In this document: positions 1-9,229 of the stretch, piece after piece
Position numbering within the stretch: position 1 is the first letter of the stretch
Layout of the letters: each line of letters begins with the position of its first letter
Assembly: GCF_000014885.1 (NCBI RefSeq)
Contig: NC_011566.1
Span: 3,887,501-3,951,500, forward strand
DNA from: Shewanella piezotolerans WP3
GTDB taxonomy: Bacteria > Pseudomonadota > Gammaproteobacteria > Enterobacterales > Shewanellaceae
DNA length: 64,000 nt
Direction of reading: 5' to 3'
Made by a program: the position numbers and the translations under genes
The notes under the pieces: model-generated
Seen by the model: only the letters and a program-made list of their open reading frames with translations
What the model was told of the DNA's origin: nothing
Database searches by the model: none

Positions 1-354
1 TATCTTCTTGAAGATCTCTGGCGCCCCTAACTGTTCTAAACTTAAGATATCGCTTGGAATGGTACGAAATACAGCTGCAGAACCACGAGATTGGTTAAAG
101 GCATTAACACGAAAACGGGCAAGGCCAGGCACTTCAAATGAGAAATCTATCTCTAGATGTTCTTCATAATCTTTGCGCTGCTTATCATTCATAATATCGT
201 ACACAAGACTGTGAACACCTTGATGGTCTAAAGCGGGAAGATTTATCTTCCTCACTTCACCATCAACACGGATCATAGGAGAAACCCCCGCAGAAAGGTG
301 TAGATCTGATGCATTGTGCTTTACACTAAAGGCAAGTAACTCTGTGATTTCCAT
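1..354 (-). CDS. pilT: Twitching motility ATPase PilT, N-terminal part (runs off the window)
   Basis: Read on the minus strand from an ATG at 352-354, this gives an open frame of 118 codons that continues past the window edge. The protein starts MEITELLAFSVKHNASDLHL and includes RVDGEVRKI and RFRVNAFNQSRG. This is the N-terminal PAS-like domain of the type IV pilus retraction ATPase PilT; the Walker A motif lies outside the window. PilT hydrolyses ATP at the cytoplasmic side of the pilus machine to depolymerise the pilus. It is divergent from yggS with only 35 bp between the start codons, the usual Shewanella/Vibrio arrangement. PilU is the alternative, but the N-terminus reads as PilT. Confidence 0.9.
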   Translation of the reverse strand, partial: MEITELLAFSVKHNASDLHLSAGVSPMIRVDGEVRKINLPALDHQGVHSLVYDIMNDKQRKDYEEHLEIDFSFEVPGLARFRVNAFNQSRGSAAVFRTIPSDILSLEQLGAPEIFKKI

Positions 355-389
355 AGTTTGGGATATCCATTCAACCAAAAATATACAAC

Positions 390-1127
390 ATGACAACAAT
401 AACAGACAGACTAGCGCTCGCCCAGCACAGGATTAAACAAGCAGCACAAAATTCTTCACGGAACCCAGCAGGTGTACAACTGTTGGCGGTGAGCAAAACC
501 AAGCCAAATGAGCAGATCATAGAGGCCTATACTGCAGGTCAAAGACGTTTTGGTGAAAACTACGTGCAAGAGGGGGAGGAAAAGGTAAAAAGCCTAAGTC
601 AAGATTACCCCGATATCGAGTGGCACTTCATTGGCCCTTTGCAATCAAACAAAACCAAAATAATTGCAGGCCTTTTTGATTGGATGCACACCGTTGAGCG
701 AGAGAAAATTGCTAGCAGGCTAAATGACCAACGACCTGAACACATGAGCCCACTGAATGTCTGCATTCAAGTCAATATCAGTCAAGAAGCCAGTAAGTCA
801 GGAGTGACTACGGCTGAAATTGCGGCCTTAGCAGAGAAAATCCACTTACTGCCTAATTTAAACTTGCGTGGGTTAATGGCAATCCCATCAGCCAGCGTTG
901 ATAATGTCACTGCAATCGCAGAACTTGCCGAGTTACAAAAGCAATATCAGCGTTTGTCAGCTAAATACCCGAGTGTAGACACTTTGTCCGTCGGCATGAG
1001 TAATGATCTTGAATTGGCAGTCGCCCATGGATCAACCATGGTACGGATCGGTAGCGCTATATTTGGCGCACGCGATTACCCCAAAAATGGAGCCATTAGC
1101 AATCAAGCTCAACGCTTAGATAAATAA
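390..1127 (+). CDS. yggS: PLP-binding homeostasis protein YggS
   Basis: 245 aa, close to the usual 230-240. The sequence AVSKTKP places the PLP-binding lysine at Lys36, and the fold is a single alanine-racemase-like TIM barrel without the second racemase domain. The family (PLPBP/YggS) binds pyridoxal phosphate and keeps vitamin B6 and amino-acid pools balanced; no enzymatic reaction is firmly assigned. GENYVQE and VGMSNDLELA are family-typical stretches. It is followed after 119 bp by proC, the common yggS-proC-yggT order. The 35-bp gap to pilT means its promoter must lie partly inside pilT. Confidence 0.93.
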   Translation: MTTITDRLALAQHRIKQAAQNSSRNPAGVQLLAVSKTKPNEQIIEAYTAGQRRFGENYVQEGEEKVKSLSQDYPDIEWHFIGPLQSNKTKIIAGLFDWMHTVEREKIASRLNDQRPEHMSPLNVCIQVNISQEASKSGVTTAEIAALAEKIHLLPNLNLRGLMAIPSASVDNVTAIAELAELQKQYQRLSAKYPSVDTLSVGMSNDLELAVAHGSTMVRIGSAIFGARDYPKNGAISNQAQRLDK

Positions 1128-1246
1128 TGTTTAATAACGACAGGGCTTGTTATTGGGCTACCTTAGCTAAATATTAAGCTTTATACTGGTAATATTTTTC
1201 GAGTCGTAGAAATGTGTCGTCCTAACTAGAATAAAAAGAGAACTCA

Positions 1247-2065
1247 ATGTCACAAAAAAATGTCTGTTTTATTGGTGCTGGTAACATGACACGCAGCATC
1301 GTAAGTGGTTTAGTGAAAAGTGGTTACTCCCCTAAGCACATTACGGCTGCCAACCCAAGCCAGCCTAAACTTGATGCGCTACAACAAGATTTTGGCATTA
1401 ACATCACTAACGATAATATAGAAGCCGCAAAATCTGCTGATGTCATCGTATTAGGTGTAAAACCGCACTTAATGGCATTAGTTGGTGAGCAGTTAAGTGA
1501 TTTAGATCTTTCAAATAAGTTGATAATCACCATCGCTGCAGGTGTAACAGCTAAACGCTATAGTGATTATTTTAAGCAAGAGATCAAATTAATACGCACT
1601 ATGCCTAATACCCCAACTCAGATAGGTGTAGGCTTAACGGGATTATTTGCGGGGGATGATATTTCTGCCGAAGATAAAACTTTATGCGAAACACTGATGG
1701 CAACCGGTGGTGAAGTATTTTGGGTCAACAAAGAAGAAGAGTTAAATCAGGTCATCGCTTTAGCAGGAAGTTCACCTGCATACTTCTTCCTGTTTTTAGA
1801 AGCTATGGTTGAAAGTGCCGTTAAGAGTGGCATGGCTGAAGTTAGTGCAAGAGAGATGGCACAACAAGCGGCATTGGGCGCAGCATTAATGGTTAAACAG
1901 AACCCAGATTTGAGCTTAACGCAACTAAGAAATAACGTCACTTCAAAAGGCGGCACTACAGCGCAGGCGATCGCCACTTTTGAACAGGGTAATATACGAG
2001 GCCTAGTTGATGATGCGATGACAAATTGCATTGCGCGGGCGCAAGAGATGGCAAAGCAATACTAA
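1247..2065 (+). CDS. proC: Pyrroline-5-carboxylate reductase
   Basis: 272 aa, full length. It catalyses the last step of proline synthesis, NAD(P)H-dependent reduction of 1-pyrroline-5-carboxylate, in the cytoplasm. The N-terminal Rossmann motif is FIGAGNM (residues 8-14). LGVKPH and the C-terminal helical dimerisation domain with GGTTAQAI are characteristic of ProC. An AGAG ribosome binding site precedes the ATG. yggT follows after 31 bp, consistent with one transcript. Confidence 0.95.
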   Translation: MSQKNVCFIGAGNMTRSIVSGLVKSGYSPKHITAANPSQPKLDALQQDFGINITNDNIEAAKSADVIVLGVKPHLMALVGEQLSDLDLSNKLIITIAAGVTAKRYSDYFKQEIKLIRTMPNTPTQIGVGLTGLFAGDDISAEDKTLCETLMATGGEVFWVNKEEELNQVIALAGSSPAYFFLFLEAMVESAVKSGMAEVSAREMAQQAALGAALMVKQNPDLSLTQLRNNVTSKGGTTAQAIATFEQGNIRGLVDDAMTNCIARAQEMAKQY

Positions 2066-2096
2066 TTTTATTAAACGTGATAAGTAGAGTAAACAG

Positions 2097-2645
2097 ATGA
2101 ATGCATTTAGTTTTCTAGTAAGTACAGTATTCGATTTATACTTAATGGTGGTCATTTTACGGATCTGGCTACAGCTCGCTCGAGCCGATTTTTATAATCC
2201 ATTTAGCCAATTTATCGTAAAAGCAACGCACCCTATCGTAGGCCCATTAAGACGTGTTATTCCCTCATTTGGCAACTTTGATACAGCCTCATTTGTACTC
2301 GCAATTACAGTCGTGGTTGCCAAATTCGTACTGCTTAGTTTGATGGCTGGCGCTGCGATAGATATAGCAACAATCTTACTCGTTTCACTAGTATCAGTGC
2401 TCAAAGAAGCAGGAGTATTGCTGTTTTGGATGCTGATCCTAAGGGCAATATTGAGCTGGGTGAGCCAAGGCCACAATCCTATAGAAATGGTCATGGGGCA
2501 ATTAACAGAGCCTCTTTTAGCGCCAATACGTCGCATGTTGCCACAAATGGGTGGCTTAGATTTATCACTATTAGTGATGATGATTATTCTGAACTTCCTC
2601 AACATCCTACTTGCCCAATACGTACCTTTCTGGGCAAACGTATAG
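2097..2645 (+). CDS. yggT: YggT family integral membrane protein
   Basis: 182 aa with two YGGT repeats. Each repeat has a pair of hydrophobic helices framing a conserved stretch: LRIWLQLARADFYNPFSQ in the first and LRAILSWVSQGHNP in the second. Four transmembrane segments are evident. The family is inner-membrane and in E. coli has been linked to osmotic stress tolerance, but its biochemical role is unknown. The stop codon overlaps the GTG start of yggU (TAGTG), indicating translational coupling. Confidence 0.9.
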   Translation: MNAFSFLVSTVFDLYLMVVILRIWLQLARADFYNPFSQFIVKATHPIVGPLRRVIPSFGNFDTASFVLAITVVVAKFVLLSLMAGAAIDIATILLVSLVSVLKEAGVLLFWMLILRAILSWVSQGHNPIEMVMGQLTEPLLAPIRRMLPQMGGLDLSLLVMMIILNFLNILLAQYVPFWANV

Positions 2646-2932
2646 TGGTAGCAGTCTGTATGCAGCAGGGAAACCTGCTGCTTCAACTTTACGTTCAGCC
2701 TAAAGCTAGTCGAGATCAGATAGTCGGGCTGCATGGCAACGAGCTAAAAATAGCCATTACCGCACCACCTATTGATGGCAAAGCGAATATTCATCTGGCT
2801 AAATATCTTTCTAAAGCATTCAAGGTCCCAAAGGGCGACATTGACATACTTAAAGGCCTCACAGGACGTCATAAGCAAGTGCTTATCTCCTCGCCCAAGG
2901 TTATCCCTCCTGAAATACAAAACCTTTTGTAA
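2645..2932 (+). CDS. yggU: DUF167 / YggU family protein
   Basis: 95 aa from a GTG at 2645 that overlaps the yggT stop as TAGTG. An upstream open frame reaches back to 2426, but those codons lie inside yggT and give no family-like sequence. An ATG at 2660 is the alternative start. The core has YVQPKASRDQIVG, PIDGKANIHL and KGLTGRHKQV, the standard DUF167 pattern of a small mixed alpha/beta cytoplasmic protein. Its function is unknown, although the family almost always travels with yggT. Confidence 0.85.
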   Translation: MVAVCMQQGNLLLQLYVQPKASRDQIVGLHGNELKIAITAPPIDGKANIHLAKYLSKAFKVPKGDIDILKGLTGRHKQVLISSPKVIPPEIQNLL

Positions 2933-2957
2933 CCTTATACTTATAAGAAGTATAAGG
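2933..2957. repeat. Perfect 10-bp inverted repeat after yggU
   Basis: CCTTATACTT and AAGTATAAGG are separated by ATAAG, one base after the yggU stop. The stem is AT-rich and not followed by a T-tract on either strand, so it is not a standard intrinsic terminator. It may be an mRNA 3' stabiliser, a processing site or a decayed palindromic repeat. Confidence 0.6.
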
Positions 2958-3015
2958 CGTTTACCACACTTAAGTTCTATACTAATAACAAAGCTAATAC
3001 CTAAGGAAAGCCAAT

Positions 3016-3450
3016 ATGCTCCGCTCACTAATAGCCGTTATGCTGCTCAGTCTATGCCTAACCAGTAGCGCATTTGCTGAACAGAAACAAAAAGTCGGCA
3101 ACTATGATATTCATTATATCGCCCTCAGTAGCACCTTTTTAACTCCCAGCATTGCCAAATCCTACGGCATCAAGCGCAGTAGTTATTCAGGGATCTTAAA
3201 TATTTCGGTGTTAGATACCAGTGTTGACGGAAATCCAGCGGTACCGGTTGAAATCACTGGCATAGCCAACAACCTGCTCGATGCACGGGTAGAATTGAAG
3301 TTCAGGGAGATCCGCGAAGGCGAATCAATCTATTACATCGCTGAAGTGCCTTATCGTGATGATCAAGAGATAAACTTTAACATCGCAGTTAAACATGGTT
3401 CTAAACTCAATACGCAGCTTAAGTTCAAACAAAAGTTCTACGTTGAGTAG
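3016..3450 (+). CDS. DUF4426 family periplasmic protein
   Basis: 144 aa with a cleavable signal peptide (basic start, hydrophobic core LIAVMLLSLCLTSSAFA, likely cut before Glu22). The mature part, with VGNYDIHYIALSSTFLTP and QKFYVE at the end, matches the DUF4426 pattern found next to yggT/yggU/rdgB in gammaproteobacteria. The function is unknown. The predicted mature domain is rich in beta strands and lacks Cys. An AAGGA ribosome binding site lies just before the ATG, and a 10-bp palindrome lies upstream. Confidence 0.8.
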   Translation: MLRSLIAVMLLSLCLTSSAFAEQKQKVGNYDIHYIALSSTFLTPSIAKSYGIKRSSYSGILNISVLDTSVDGNPAVPVEITGIANNLLDARVELKFREIREGESIYYIAEVPYRDDQEINFNIAVKHGSKLNTQLKFKQKFYVE

Positions 3451-3672
3451 TCTTGCAGGGGGAGCGATCCCCCACTCTATCTGTCAAGCTTGCAGCTCAG
3501 CTGAATGAAGGTGCTATGTGCTAGCAGTGGAAATTGCAATAACCTAATCATCAGCAAGCCAGAAGTTTCATATCCCCAGCCTTATAGCTTTTCAGCCAGA
3601 TTTAAGTGATGCATTTAATGGCACGGTTCGTTATTATTGCCGCCATATTTTCAGACAGATTGAAGGCCCCCC

Positions 3673-4272
3673 ATGAACCAAATCGTCCTCGCAAGTGGCA
3701 ACAAAGGTAAGCTCAAAGAATTTTCCGAACTGATGGCCGATTATGGTGTAGAGATCCTCGCCCAAAGTGAATTTAACGTTTCTGAAGTTGCAGAGACGGG
3801 AACCACTTTTGTCGAGAACGCCATTATAAAAGCGCGACATGCGGCAGAGATAACGGGTCATGCGGCGATTGCTGATGATTCAGGGCTAGAGGTCGATTTT
3901 CTGCAAGGTGCACCAGGGATATATTCTGCGCGCTACGCAGGCGAAGGAGCTAAAGATCAGCAAAATTATACCAAGTTGCTGAAAGCTCTAGATAACCAAA
4001 CACAACGCAGTGCCCGCTTTCAGTGTGTATTGGTGTATATGCGCCATGCTAAAGATCCTACTCCTATCATTTGCCAAGCATCTTGGGAGGGCAGCATAGG
4101 CTTTAGCCCACTTGGTGACAATGGTCATGGCTACGATCCTATATTTATTCCTGCTGAACATAAGTGTAGTGCTGCAGAACTGAGTAGTGATGAGAAGAAC
4201 TTATTGAGCCACCGTGGTAAAGCGTTGGTTTTACTGATTGAAGCAATGAAGCAACAAGGTATTTTTAGCTAA
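3673..4272 (+). CDS. rdgB: XTP/dITP pyrophosphatase (RdgB/HAM1)
   Basis: 199 aa, full length. It hydrolyses non-canonical purine nucleoside triphosphates (XTP, ITP, dITP) to monophosphates and so keeps them out of nucleic acids. Substrate and metal motifs are visible: ASGNKGKLKEF at residues 7-17, AIADDSGLEVD in the middle and SHRGKAL near the C-terminus. Its TAA overlaps the hemW ATG (TAATG), so the two are translationally coupled. The 222-bp gap before it shows no clear hairpin. Confidence 0.95.
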   Translation: MNQIVLASGNKGKLKEFSELMADYGVEILAQSEFNVSEVAETGTTFVENAIIKARHAAEITGHAAIADDSGLEVDFLQGAPGIYSARYAGEGAKDQQNYTKLLKALDNQTQRSARFQCVLVYMRHAKDPTPIICQASWEGSIGFSPLGDNGHGYDPIFIPAEHKCSAAELSSDEKNLLSHRGKALVLLIEAMKQQGIFS

Positions 4273-5408
4273 TGTTAACCCTGCCACCATTAAGCTTGTA
4301 CATTCATATCCCCTGGTGCGTACAGAAGTGCCCATACTGCGACTTTAACTCCCATGGTCAACATGGAGAGCTACCACAGACGGAATATGTCGACGCGCTT
4401 ATTGCCGACTTAAAACAGGATTTACACTATGTCCAAGGTCGGCAACTACATACCATTTTTATTGGTGGTGGCACCCCCTCTCTGTTTGATGCTGCGCAGA
4501 TAAAGCGTTTACTCACAGAGGTTGATAAACTGATTAAGTTTAAAGACAACATAGAGATCACCATGGAGGCCAATCCTGGCACCCTAGAACATGATGATTT
4601 TGAGGCTTATCAGCGAGCAGGCGTTACACGCTTATCAATTGGAGTTCAGAGTTTTTCCAGTGATAAACTCAATCTGCTTGGTCGTATTCATGATAAAACA
4701 GAAGCACAGGTCGCAGCTAAAAAAGCAAAGACATCTGGTTATAACAGCTTTAACCTGGACTTGATGCATGGCCTGCCAAATCAAAGCTTTGATGAGGCAC
4801 TCGCCGACATAGAAACCGCTGCAGAACTTGCCCCGCCGCACCTGTCTTGGTATCAGCTCACTATCGAGCCTAATACGCTGTTTCACTCCAAACCTCCGCA
4901 GCTACCCGATGATGAAAAACTATGGCGGATCTACGAGCAAGGGCAGAAAAGGCTTGCTGAACTAGGTTACGTTCAATATGAGATATCGGCCTATTCGAAA
5001 GAAGGGTTCCAGTGTCAACACAACCTTAATTACTGGCAGTTCGGTGATTACTTAGGTATAGGCTGTGGTGCGCACGGAAAAATTACTCAACTCAAGCACA
5101 ACAAAATACTGCGAACGGTAAAAATTAAACACCCAAAAGGTTACCTAGCAGCAAGTGACTACACCTCTGATACCACTATTGTAGAAGAGGAAGACAGACC
5201 GCTGGAATACCTAATGAATCGTTTGAGGTTGATGACTCCAATCCCTAAGGAAGAGTTTGAACAAAGAACTGGCTTGGAGCGAAGTGTTATTTCTCAAGGA
5301 ATCGAACAAGCTTGTGCTAAAGGGCTTATGACACAAAGCCAAGAGCATTGGCAACTCACCCCTAGAGGGCATATGTTTGTAAATGACTTATTGTCACAAT
5401 TCTTATAA
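4272..5408 (+). CDS. hemW: Radical SAM heme chaperone HemW (HemN-like)
   Basis: 378 aa. The radical SAM cluster motif CxxxCxxC appears as WCVQKCPYCDF near residue 17, followed by IFIGGGTPSLF and the HemN C-terminal domain. The length and lack of the longer N-terminus separate it from genuine oxygen-independent coproporphyrinogen oxidase HemN. HemW family members bind heme and insert it into respiratory proteins. It overlaps rdgB by one base (TAATG), an operon arrangement common in enterobacteria and Shewanella. Confidence 0.9.
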   Translation: MLTLPPLSLYIHIPWCVQKCPYCDFNSHGQHGELPQTEYVDALIADLKQDLHYVQGRQLHTIFIGGGTPSLFDAAQIKRLLTEVDKLIKFKDNIEITMEANPGTLEHDDFEAYQRAGVTRLSIGVQSFSSDKLNLLGRIHDKTEAQVAAKKAKTSGYNSFNLDLMHGLPNQSFDEALADIETAAELAPPHLSWYQLTIEPNTLFHSKPPQLPDDEKLWRIYEQGQKRLAELGYVQYEISAYSKEGFQCQHNLNYWQFGDYLGIGCGAHGKITQLKHNKILRTVKIKHPKGYLAASDYTSDTTIVEEEDRPLEYLMNRLRLMTPIPKEEFEQRTGLERSVISQGIEQACAKGLMTQSQEHWQLTPRGHMFVNDLLSQFL

Positions 5409-5533
5409 AGCATTGAATATATTCGTCATTACTAAACAAAACAGCTCAACAGAAACATTTTCTAACACTTAGATCAAAAAATTAACTCTAGGCTTCTTTA
5501 GGATAACAATCATAATTCTAAGGAAGTCTAAAA

Positions 5534-7378
5534 ATGCCAATAAAAACAAAAATAACTGTAGTCGCTCTGTCCCTCTCTATTTGCTTAAGTTCTGCAGTAT
5601 ATGCTGCGCCGACGTCAGCTCCCTATTTAAGTCCAAGTGAGCCAGTGGCTCAAAAAACTAATAGTGAATCAGAAAAAGCCAATGCGCTGTTTGAAACCAT
5701 TTTCATGGAAAATGTGCAGGCCAGCCCAATATCTCAAACCTATCTCGGTATAAAAACCGATTATGACAAATGGGATGAGATGAGCGATGCGGCAACAGAT
5801 GCAAAGTTAGCGCGCACCAAAAAACATTTAGCCCAGCTAAATATGCTCAATGTAGATAAACTCGATAGACAATCAAAATTGAGTTATCAACTACTGACTC
5901 AAAAGCTTGAGCAAGAGATAAAAGATGATCAGTGGCGTTACCATAGCTACCCTGTCAACCAGATGTATGGTGGCCACTCACAAATAGCGTCATTCTTGAT
6001 CAACCAACATCAGATCAGCGATATTAAAGATGCTAAAGCCTATATTAGTCGTCTAAACGGTGTACCTAAACGCCTTTCACAGCTGCAAACAGCACTTGAA
6101 ATACGTGCCAAAAAGGGCATTATTGCACCAAAATTTGTCTTTCCATATGTTATCTCTGATAGCAAAAACATTGTTAAAGGTGCTCCATTTGATGAGGGTG
6201 AAGACAGTGCGCTATGGGCAGACTTTAAACGAAAAGTCAGCGCCTTATCAATCAGTTCAGATGAACAACAGCAATTGTTAACTGCAGCTAAAGAAGCATT
6301 AGTTGATGACGTAAAACCTGCCTATGACAAGCTTATTGGATACATGGGTAGGCTAGAAACCAAAGCTGACACACGCGATGGCGCATGGAAGTTTCCACAG
6401 GGCGAAACTTATTATAACAATGCACTAGCACGGACAACCACAACAGATATGAGCGCCAGCGAGATCCATAAGCTTGGCCTATCTGAAGTGGCACGAATTC
6501 ACAGTGAAATGCGCGATATAATGAAAAAGGTTAACTTTGAAGGCAGTCTTCAAGAGTTCTTCGCCTTTATGCGTGATGACCAACAATTTTACTATGCCGA
6601 TACCGATCAAGGTCGCCAGGCTTACTTGCAAGAAGCTATAGCACTTATTGATACCATGAGTGGCAGACTTGATGAAGTATTTAAGGTTAAGCCAAAGGCA
6701 CCGATGATAGTAAAGCAGGTCGAAGCCTTTCGAGAAAAGTCAGCAGGTAAAGCCTTTTATAACAATCCATCACCTGATGGAAGTCGCCCAGGAACCTACT
6801 ACGCCAATCTATATGACATGAAAGCAATGCCTAAATACCAAATGGAGGCGCTGGCTTACCATGAAGGTACTCCAGGGCACCATATGCAAATAGCGATTGC
6901 ACAGGAGCTCGAGGGAGTCCCTAAGTTCCGTAAGTATGGCGGTTACACTGCATACATTGAAGGCTGGGGTTTATACAGCGAATATTTCCCTAAAGAGATG
7001 GGAATGTATGCCGACCCATATTCTGACTTCGGTCGTTTAGCAATGGAGCTATGGCGTGCCTGCCGCTTAGTGGTTGATACCGGTATTCATGCTAAAAAAT
7101 GGACCCGTGAACAATCTATAAACTACTACGTATCGAACACGCCTAATGCTGAGTCTGATGCCATCAAAATGGTAGAACGACACATTGTCATGCCTTCACA
7201 AGCAACTGCTTACAAAGTCGGTATGCTCAAGCTACTTGAGCTACGAGCAAAAGCACAAACTGCGCTAGGTGACAAATTCGATATTAGGGACTTCCATACA
7301 ATTGTATTGCAAAATGGTCCAGTGCCATTAGATGTACTTGAGTCTGAAATTGATCTTTGGATAGATAAAAGCAGTTAA
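5534..7378 (+). CDS. DUF885 family secreted zinc-peptidase-like protein
   Basis: 614 aa. A signal peptide covers about residues 1-25 (basic start, then VVALSLSICLSSAVYA). The DUF885 hallmark H-E-G-T-P-G-H-H lies at about 443-450 and EGWGLYSE about 30 residues later, forming an HExxxH/E zinc site of the gluzincin type. It is probably a periplasmic or secreted metallopeptidase or carboxypeptidase; the substrate is unknown. It has its own upstream region (125 bp after hemW) and an intrinsic terminator directly downstream, so it is probably monocistronic. An AAGGAAG ribosome binding site precedes the ATG. Confidence 0.88.
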   Translation: MPIKTKITVVALSLSICLSSAVYAAPTSAPYLSPSEPVAQKTNSESEKANALFETIFMENVQASPISQTYLGIKTDYDKWDEMSDAATDAKLARTKKHLAQLNMLNVDKLDRQSKLSYQLLTQKLEQEIKDDQWRYHSYPVNQMYGGHSQIASFLINQHQISDIKDAKAYISRLNGVPKRLSQLQTALEIRAKKGIIAPKFVFPYVISDSKNIVKGAPFDEGEDSALWADFKRKVSALSISSDEQQQLLTAAKEALVDDVKPAYDKLIGYMGRLETKADTRDGAWKFPQGETYYNNALARTTTTDMSASEIHKLGLSEVARIHSEMRDIMKKVNFEGSLQEFFAFMRDDQQFYYADTDQGRQAYLQEAIALIDTMSGRLDEVFKVKPKAPMIVKQVEAFREKSAGKAFYNNPSPDGSRPGTYYANLYDMKAMPKYQMEALAYHEGTPGHHMQIAIAQELEGVPKFRKYGGYTAYIEGWGLYSEYFPKEMGMYADPYSDFGRLAMELWRACRLVVDTGIHAKKWTREQSINYYVSNTPNAESDAIKMVERHIVMPSQATAYKVGMLKLLELRAKAQTALGDKFDIRDFHTIVLQNGPVPLDVLESEIDLWIDKSS

Positions 7379-7387
7379 TGATACCTA

Positions 7388-7428
7388 GGCTACTTTGTGC
7401 AAATAATACCAATCAGTAGAAAGTAGCC
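7388..7428. repeat. Short palindromic element with ATACCAATCAGT core
   Basis: GGCTACTTT (7388-7396) and AAAGTAGCC (7420-7428) form an inverted repeat around AATAATACCAATCAGTAG. The ATACCAATCAGT core recurs in the longer element at 60729-60800, suggesting a shared dispersed repeat family. Confidence 0.5.
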
Positions 7429-7443
7429 TTCAAAAAAAACCAA

Positions 7444-7476
7444 TAAAAAAGCCACTGAATACAGTGGCTTTTTTAT
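7444..7476 (+). terminator. Intrinsic terminator after the DUF885 gene
   Basis: GCCACTG / CAGTGGC stem (7451-7468) with an AATA loop, flanked by an A-run and a run of seven T. It could work in both directions. Confidence 0.88.
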
Positions 7477-7585
7477 TGAACTGGCACAATGCCTCTGAAA
7501 CGAGCATCTTCAAGTTGAACGGGGATAGTAGTAAATAGACTCATTTGTAGGGTACAGATAAATTTCAAGTGCTTAACAGAAAAAT

Positions 7586-7605
7586 ACCCCGGTAAAAGCC
7601 GGGGT
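7586..7605 (-). terminator. GC-rich hairpin, minus-strand terminator
   Basis: ACCCCGG / CCGGGGT stem with a six-base loop. Read on the minus strand it is followed by ATTTTTC, a terminator-like tail; on the plus strand no T-run follows. It lies about 350 bp beyond the lysR stop codon, further than expected for that gene alone. Confidence 0.65.
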
Positions 7606-7951
7606 AAACCAAAACTAGGATGATGGTTTTAAGGCTAGCATTGTTTTAGTTCTTCAACTTCTGCCAGCATCGAATCAAAACTGCATTACGCTGATTTGTA
7701 CAACACAATAAAGAGGGGTCATTCTGTAGTGTGTTATAGGACTCAAATCGTTTTGAATCAACTGCCTGCATTGTATAAAATTAAGAACAAACTGCAACAA
7801 AAACCATAAAAACCAGCATTAGCAGTGACTAAATTCACACTGACTAAACAACCAGCACATCACGGTAAACCACTGATAAAGCTACAACTTTATTATTAAA
7901 ACCTGATACGAAAAATACATTGTTCAAGATTTAAAACAATGTTTCCCATTT
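7606..7951. other. Gene-poor interval with a candidate minus-strand small transcript
   Basis: No conserved gene is recognised. On the minus strand a promoter-like pair (TTGTTG at about 7800, TATACA about 17 bp later) precedes a 41-codon open frame (7649-7774, starting MQAVDSKRF). Everything ends at the GC-rich hairpin at 7586-7605. This could be a small RNA, a small protein gene, or chance. Confidence 0.3.
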
Positions 7952-8893
7952 TTACTTACGTTTTGCATACAATTCTTTATATGGGTTATCCCAATAAGGC
8001 GGTGAGCCAATATGATCTTTAATGAAATCAATGAACGCACTAACCTTTGGTGCAAGATGTTTACGTCGAGGATAAACGGCTTGCAAAGGTAAATGATGAG
8101 TTAATTGCCATTCATCCAGAATTGGCACTAACGTTCCTTTAGCAATTTCATCTTCTAGCAAGTAACTCGCCAGATAGACAACCCCTAAACCGCTAACAGC
8201 AGCTGATTTTAGCGCTGGCGCATTATCGACTCTAAAATTACCAGAGACTCCAATTTCGCAATAGTCATCACCTTGCTTAAACTGCCAAACACTGTGCTCA
8301 TGCCACTCACCTTGATATACAAGACAGTTATGATCAACCAATTGCTCAGGGCGGCTTGGCATACCATGTTGTTCGACATATGAGGGAGATGCAGCCAATA
8401 AGAATTGACACTTCATCAGCGGTCTAGCAACCATACCTAAAGGTAACTGCTCAGACATAGTCAGCAGTAGATCTAACCCTTCGCTGACGACATCAACTTT
8501 GTGATCAAGTAAACTAACTTGTAGCTCAAGTTCAGGATGCTTCGCCATGAACTCAGGTAGAGCCGGAATGATGTGCATGGTACCGAAAGATTGTGAAATA
8601 CCGACTTTCAATACGCCGCGTGTTGCATCATTTAAATTATGAACGCTAGCAACAGCTTGATCTGCATCTCGTAACAGCTCCTCGCCTTGAGCATAAAGCA
8701 ACTGGCCTGCTTCGGTAAGGCTTAAGCTACGAGTGGTACGCTGTATAAGTTGAACACCGAGCTTATGCTCAAGATCTGCAACTTGAGTGCTAACTTTAGA
8801 CTTAGATATACCTAACTTTCGTGCTGCAGAGCTAAAACTACCCGCTCGAGCTACATGAGTAAAAATTGCGATTGGTTCTAAAAGTTCTAACAT
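7952..8893 (-). CDS. LysR-type transcriptional regulator
   Basis: 313 aa. The N-terminal winged helix-turn-helix spans about residues 1-60 (FTHVARAGSFSSAARKLG, then ISKSKVSTQVADLEHKLG, then TRSLSLTEAG). A two-lobed LysR substrate-binding domain covers about 90-300. It resembles the large CrgA/AaeR-like group, whose inducers are usually small aromatic or aldehyde compounds; the ligand cannot be told from sequence. No obvious target gene is divergent from it: the upstream 330 bp are non-coding and the next gene points the same way. It may act at a distance or on its own promoter. Confidence 0.9.
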   Translation of the reverse strand: MLELLEPIAIFTHVARAGSFSSAARKLGISKSKVSTQVADLEHKLGVQLIQRTTRSLSLTEAGQLLYAQGEELLRDADQAVASVHNLNDATRGVLKVGISQSFGTMHIIPALPEFMAKHPELELQVSLLDHKVDVVSEGLDLLLTMSEQLPLGMVARPLMKCQFLLAASPSYVEQHGMPSRPEQLVDHNCLVYQGEWHEHSVWQFKQGDDYCEIGVSGNFRVDNAPALKSAAVSGLGVVYLASYLLEDEIAKGTLVPILDEWQLTHHLPLQAVYPRRKHLAPKVSAFIDFIKDHIGSPPYWDNPYKELYAKRK

Positions 8894-9229
8894 GTAAATC
8901 GCCTTAAGGTGTTTACGAGAGTAATAGTACTTCCATCGCTAAGATAAAGCTGACACAAAACATGTTACAGAACAATATCTTAAGTGAATATGCGTACGCT
9001 AGAGTAGAGTTGTACTTATTTAACCATTAAATGGTTTTGTTTTTATTTTTAGAAGTATACCAAAAAAACCTTAGATCTCATCATATAAGTACTTTTGTAC
9101 TAGCATTAGCCAGACATTTTTGTAGGCTTTGACGTTTCAGGGCTGAGGTTTCGGTAATTAAAATATGAACCCGCTATCTCTATTTGGCGTTAAAGGGAAA
9201 ACTAACTGGACAAGTCGAATGGCTTTAAA
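8894..9229. other. Non-coding interval upstream of the lysR gene
   Basis: AT-rich, no credible gene. It should hold the lysR promoter. A small palindrome AACCAT-TAA-ATGGTT lies at 9022-9036. An open frame starting at 9165 on plus runs across a terminator hairpin and is not believed. Confidence 0.5.

Noticed and set aside
2192..2734. 180-aa open frame on minus
   Set aside because: Antisense to yggT and yggU; no plausible protein features.
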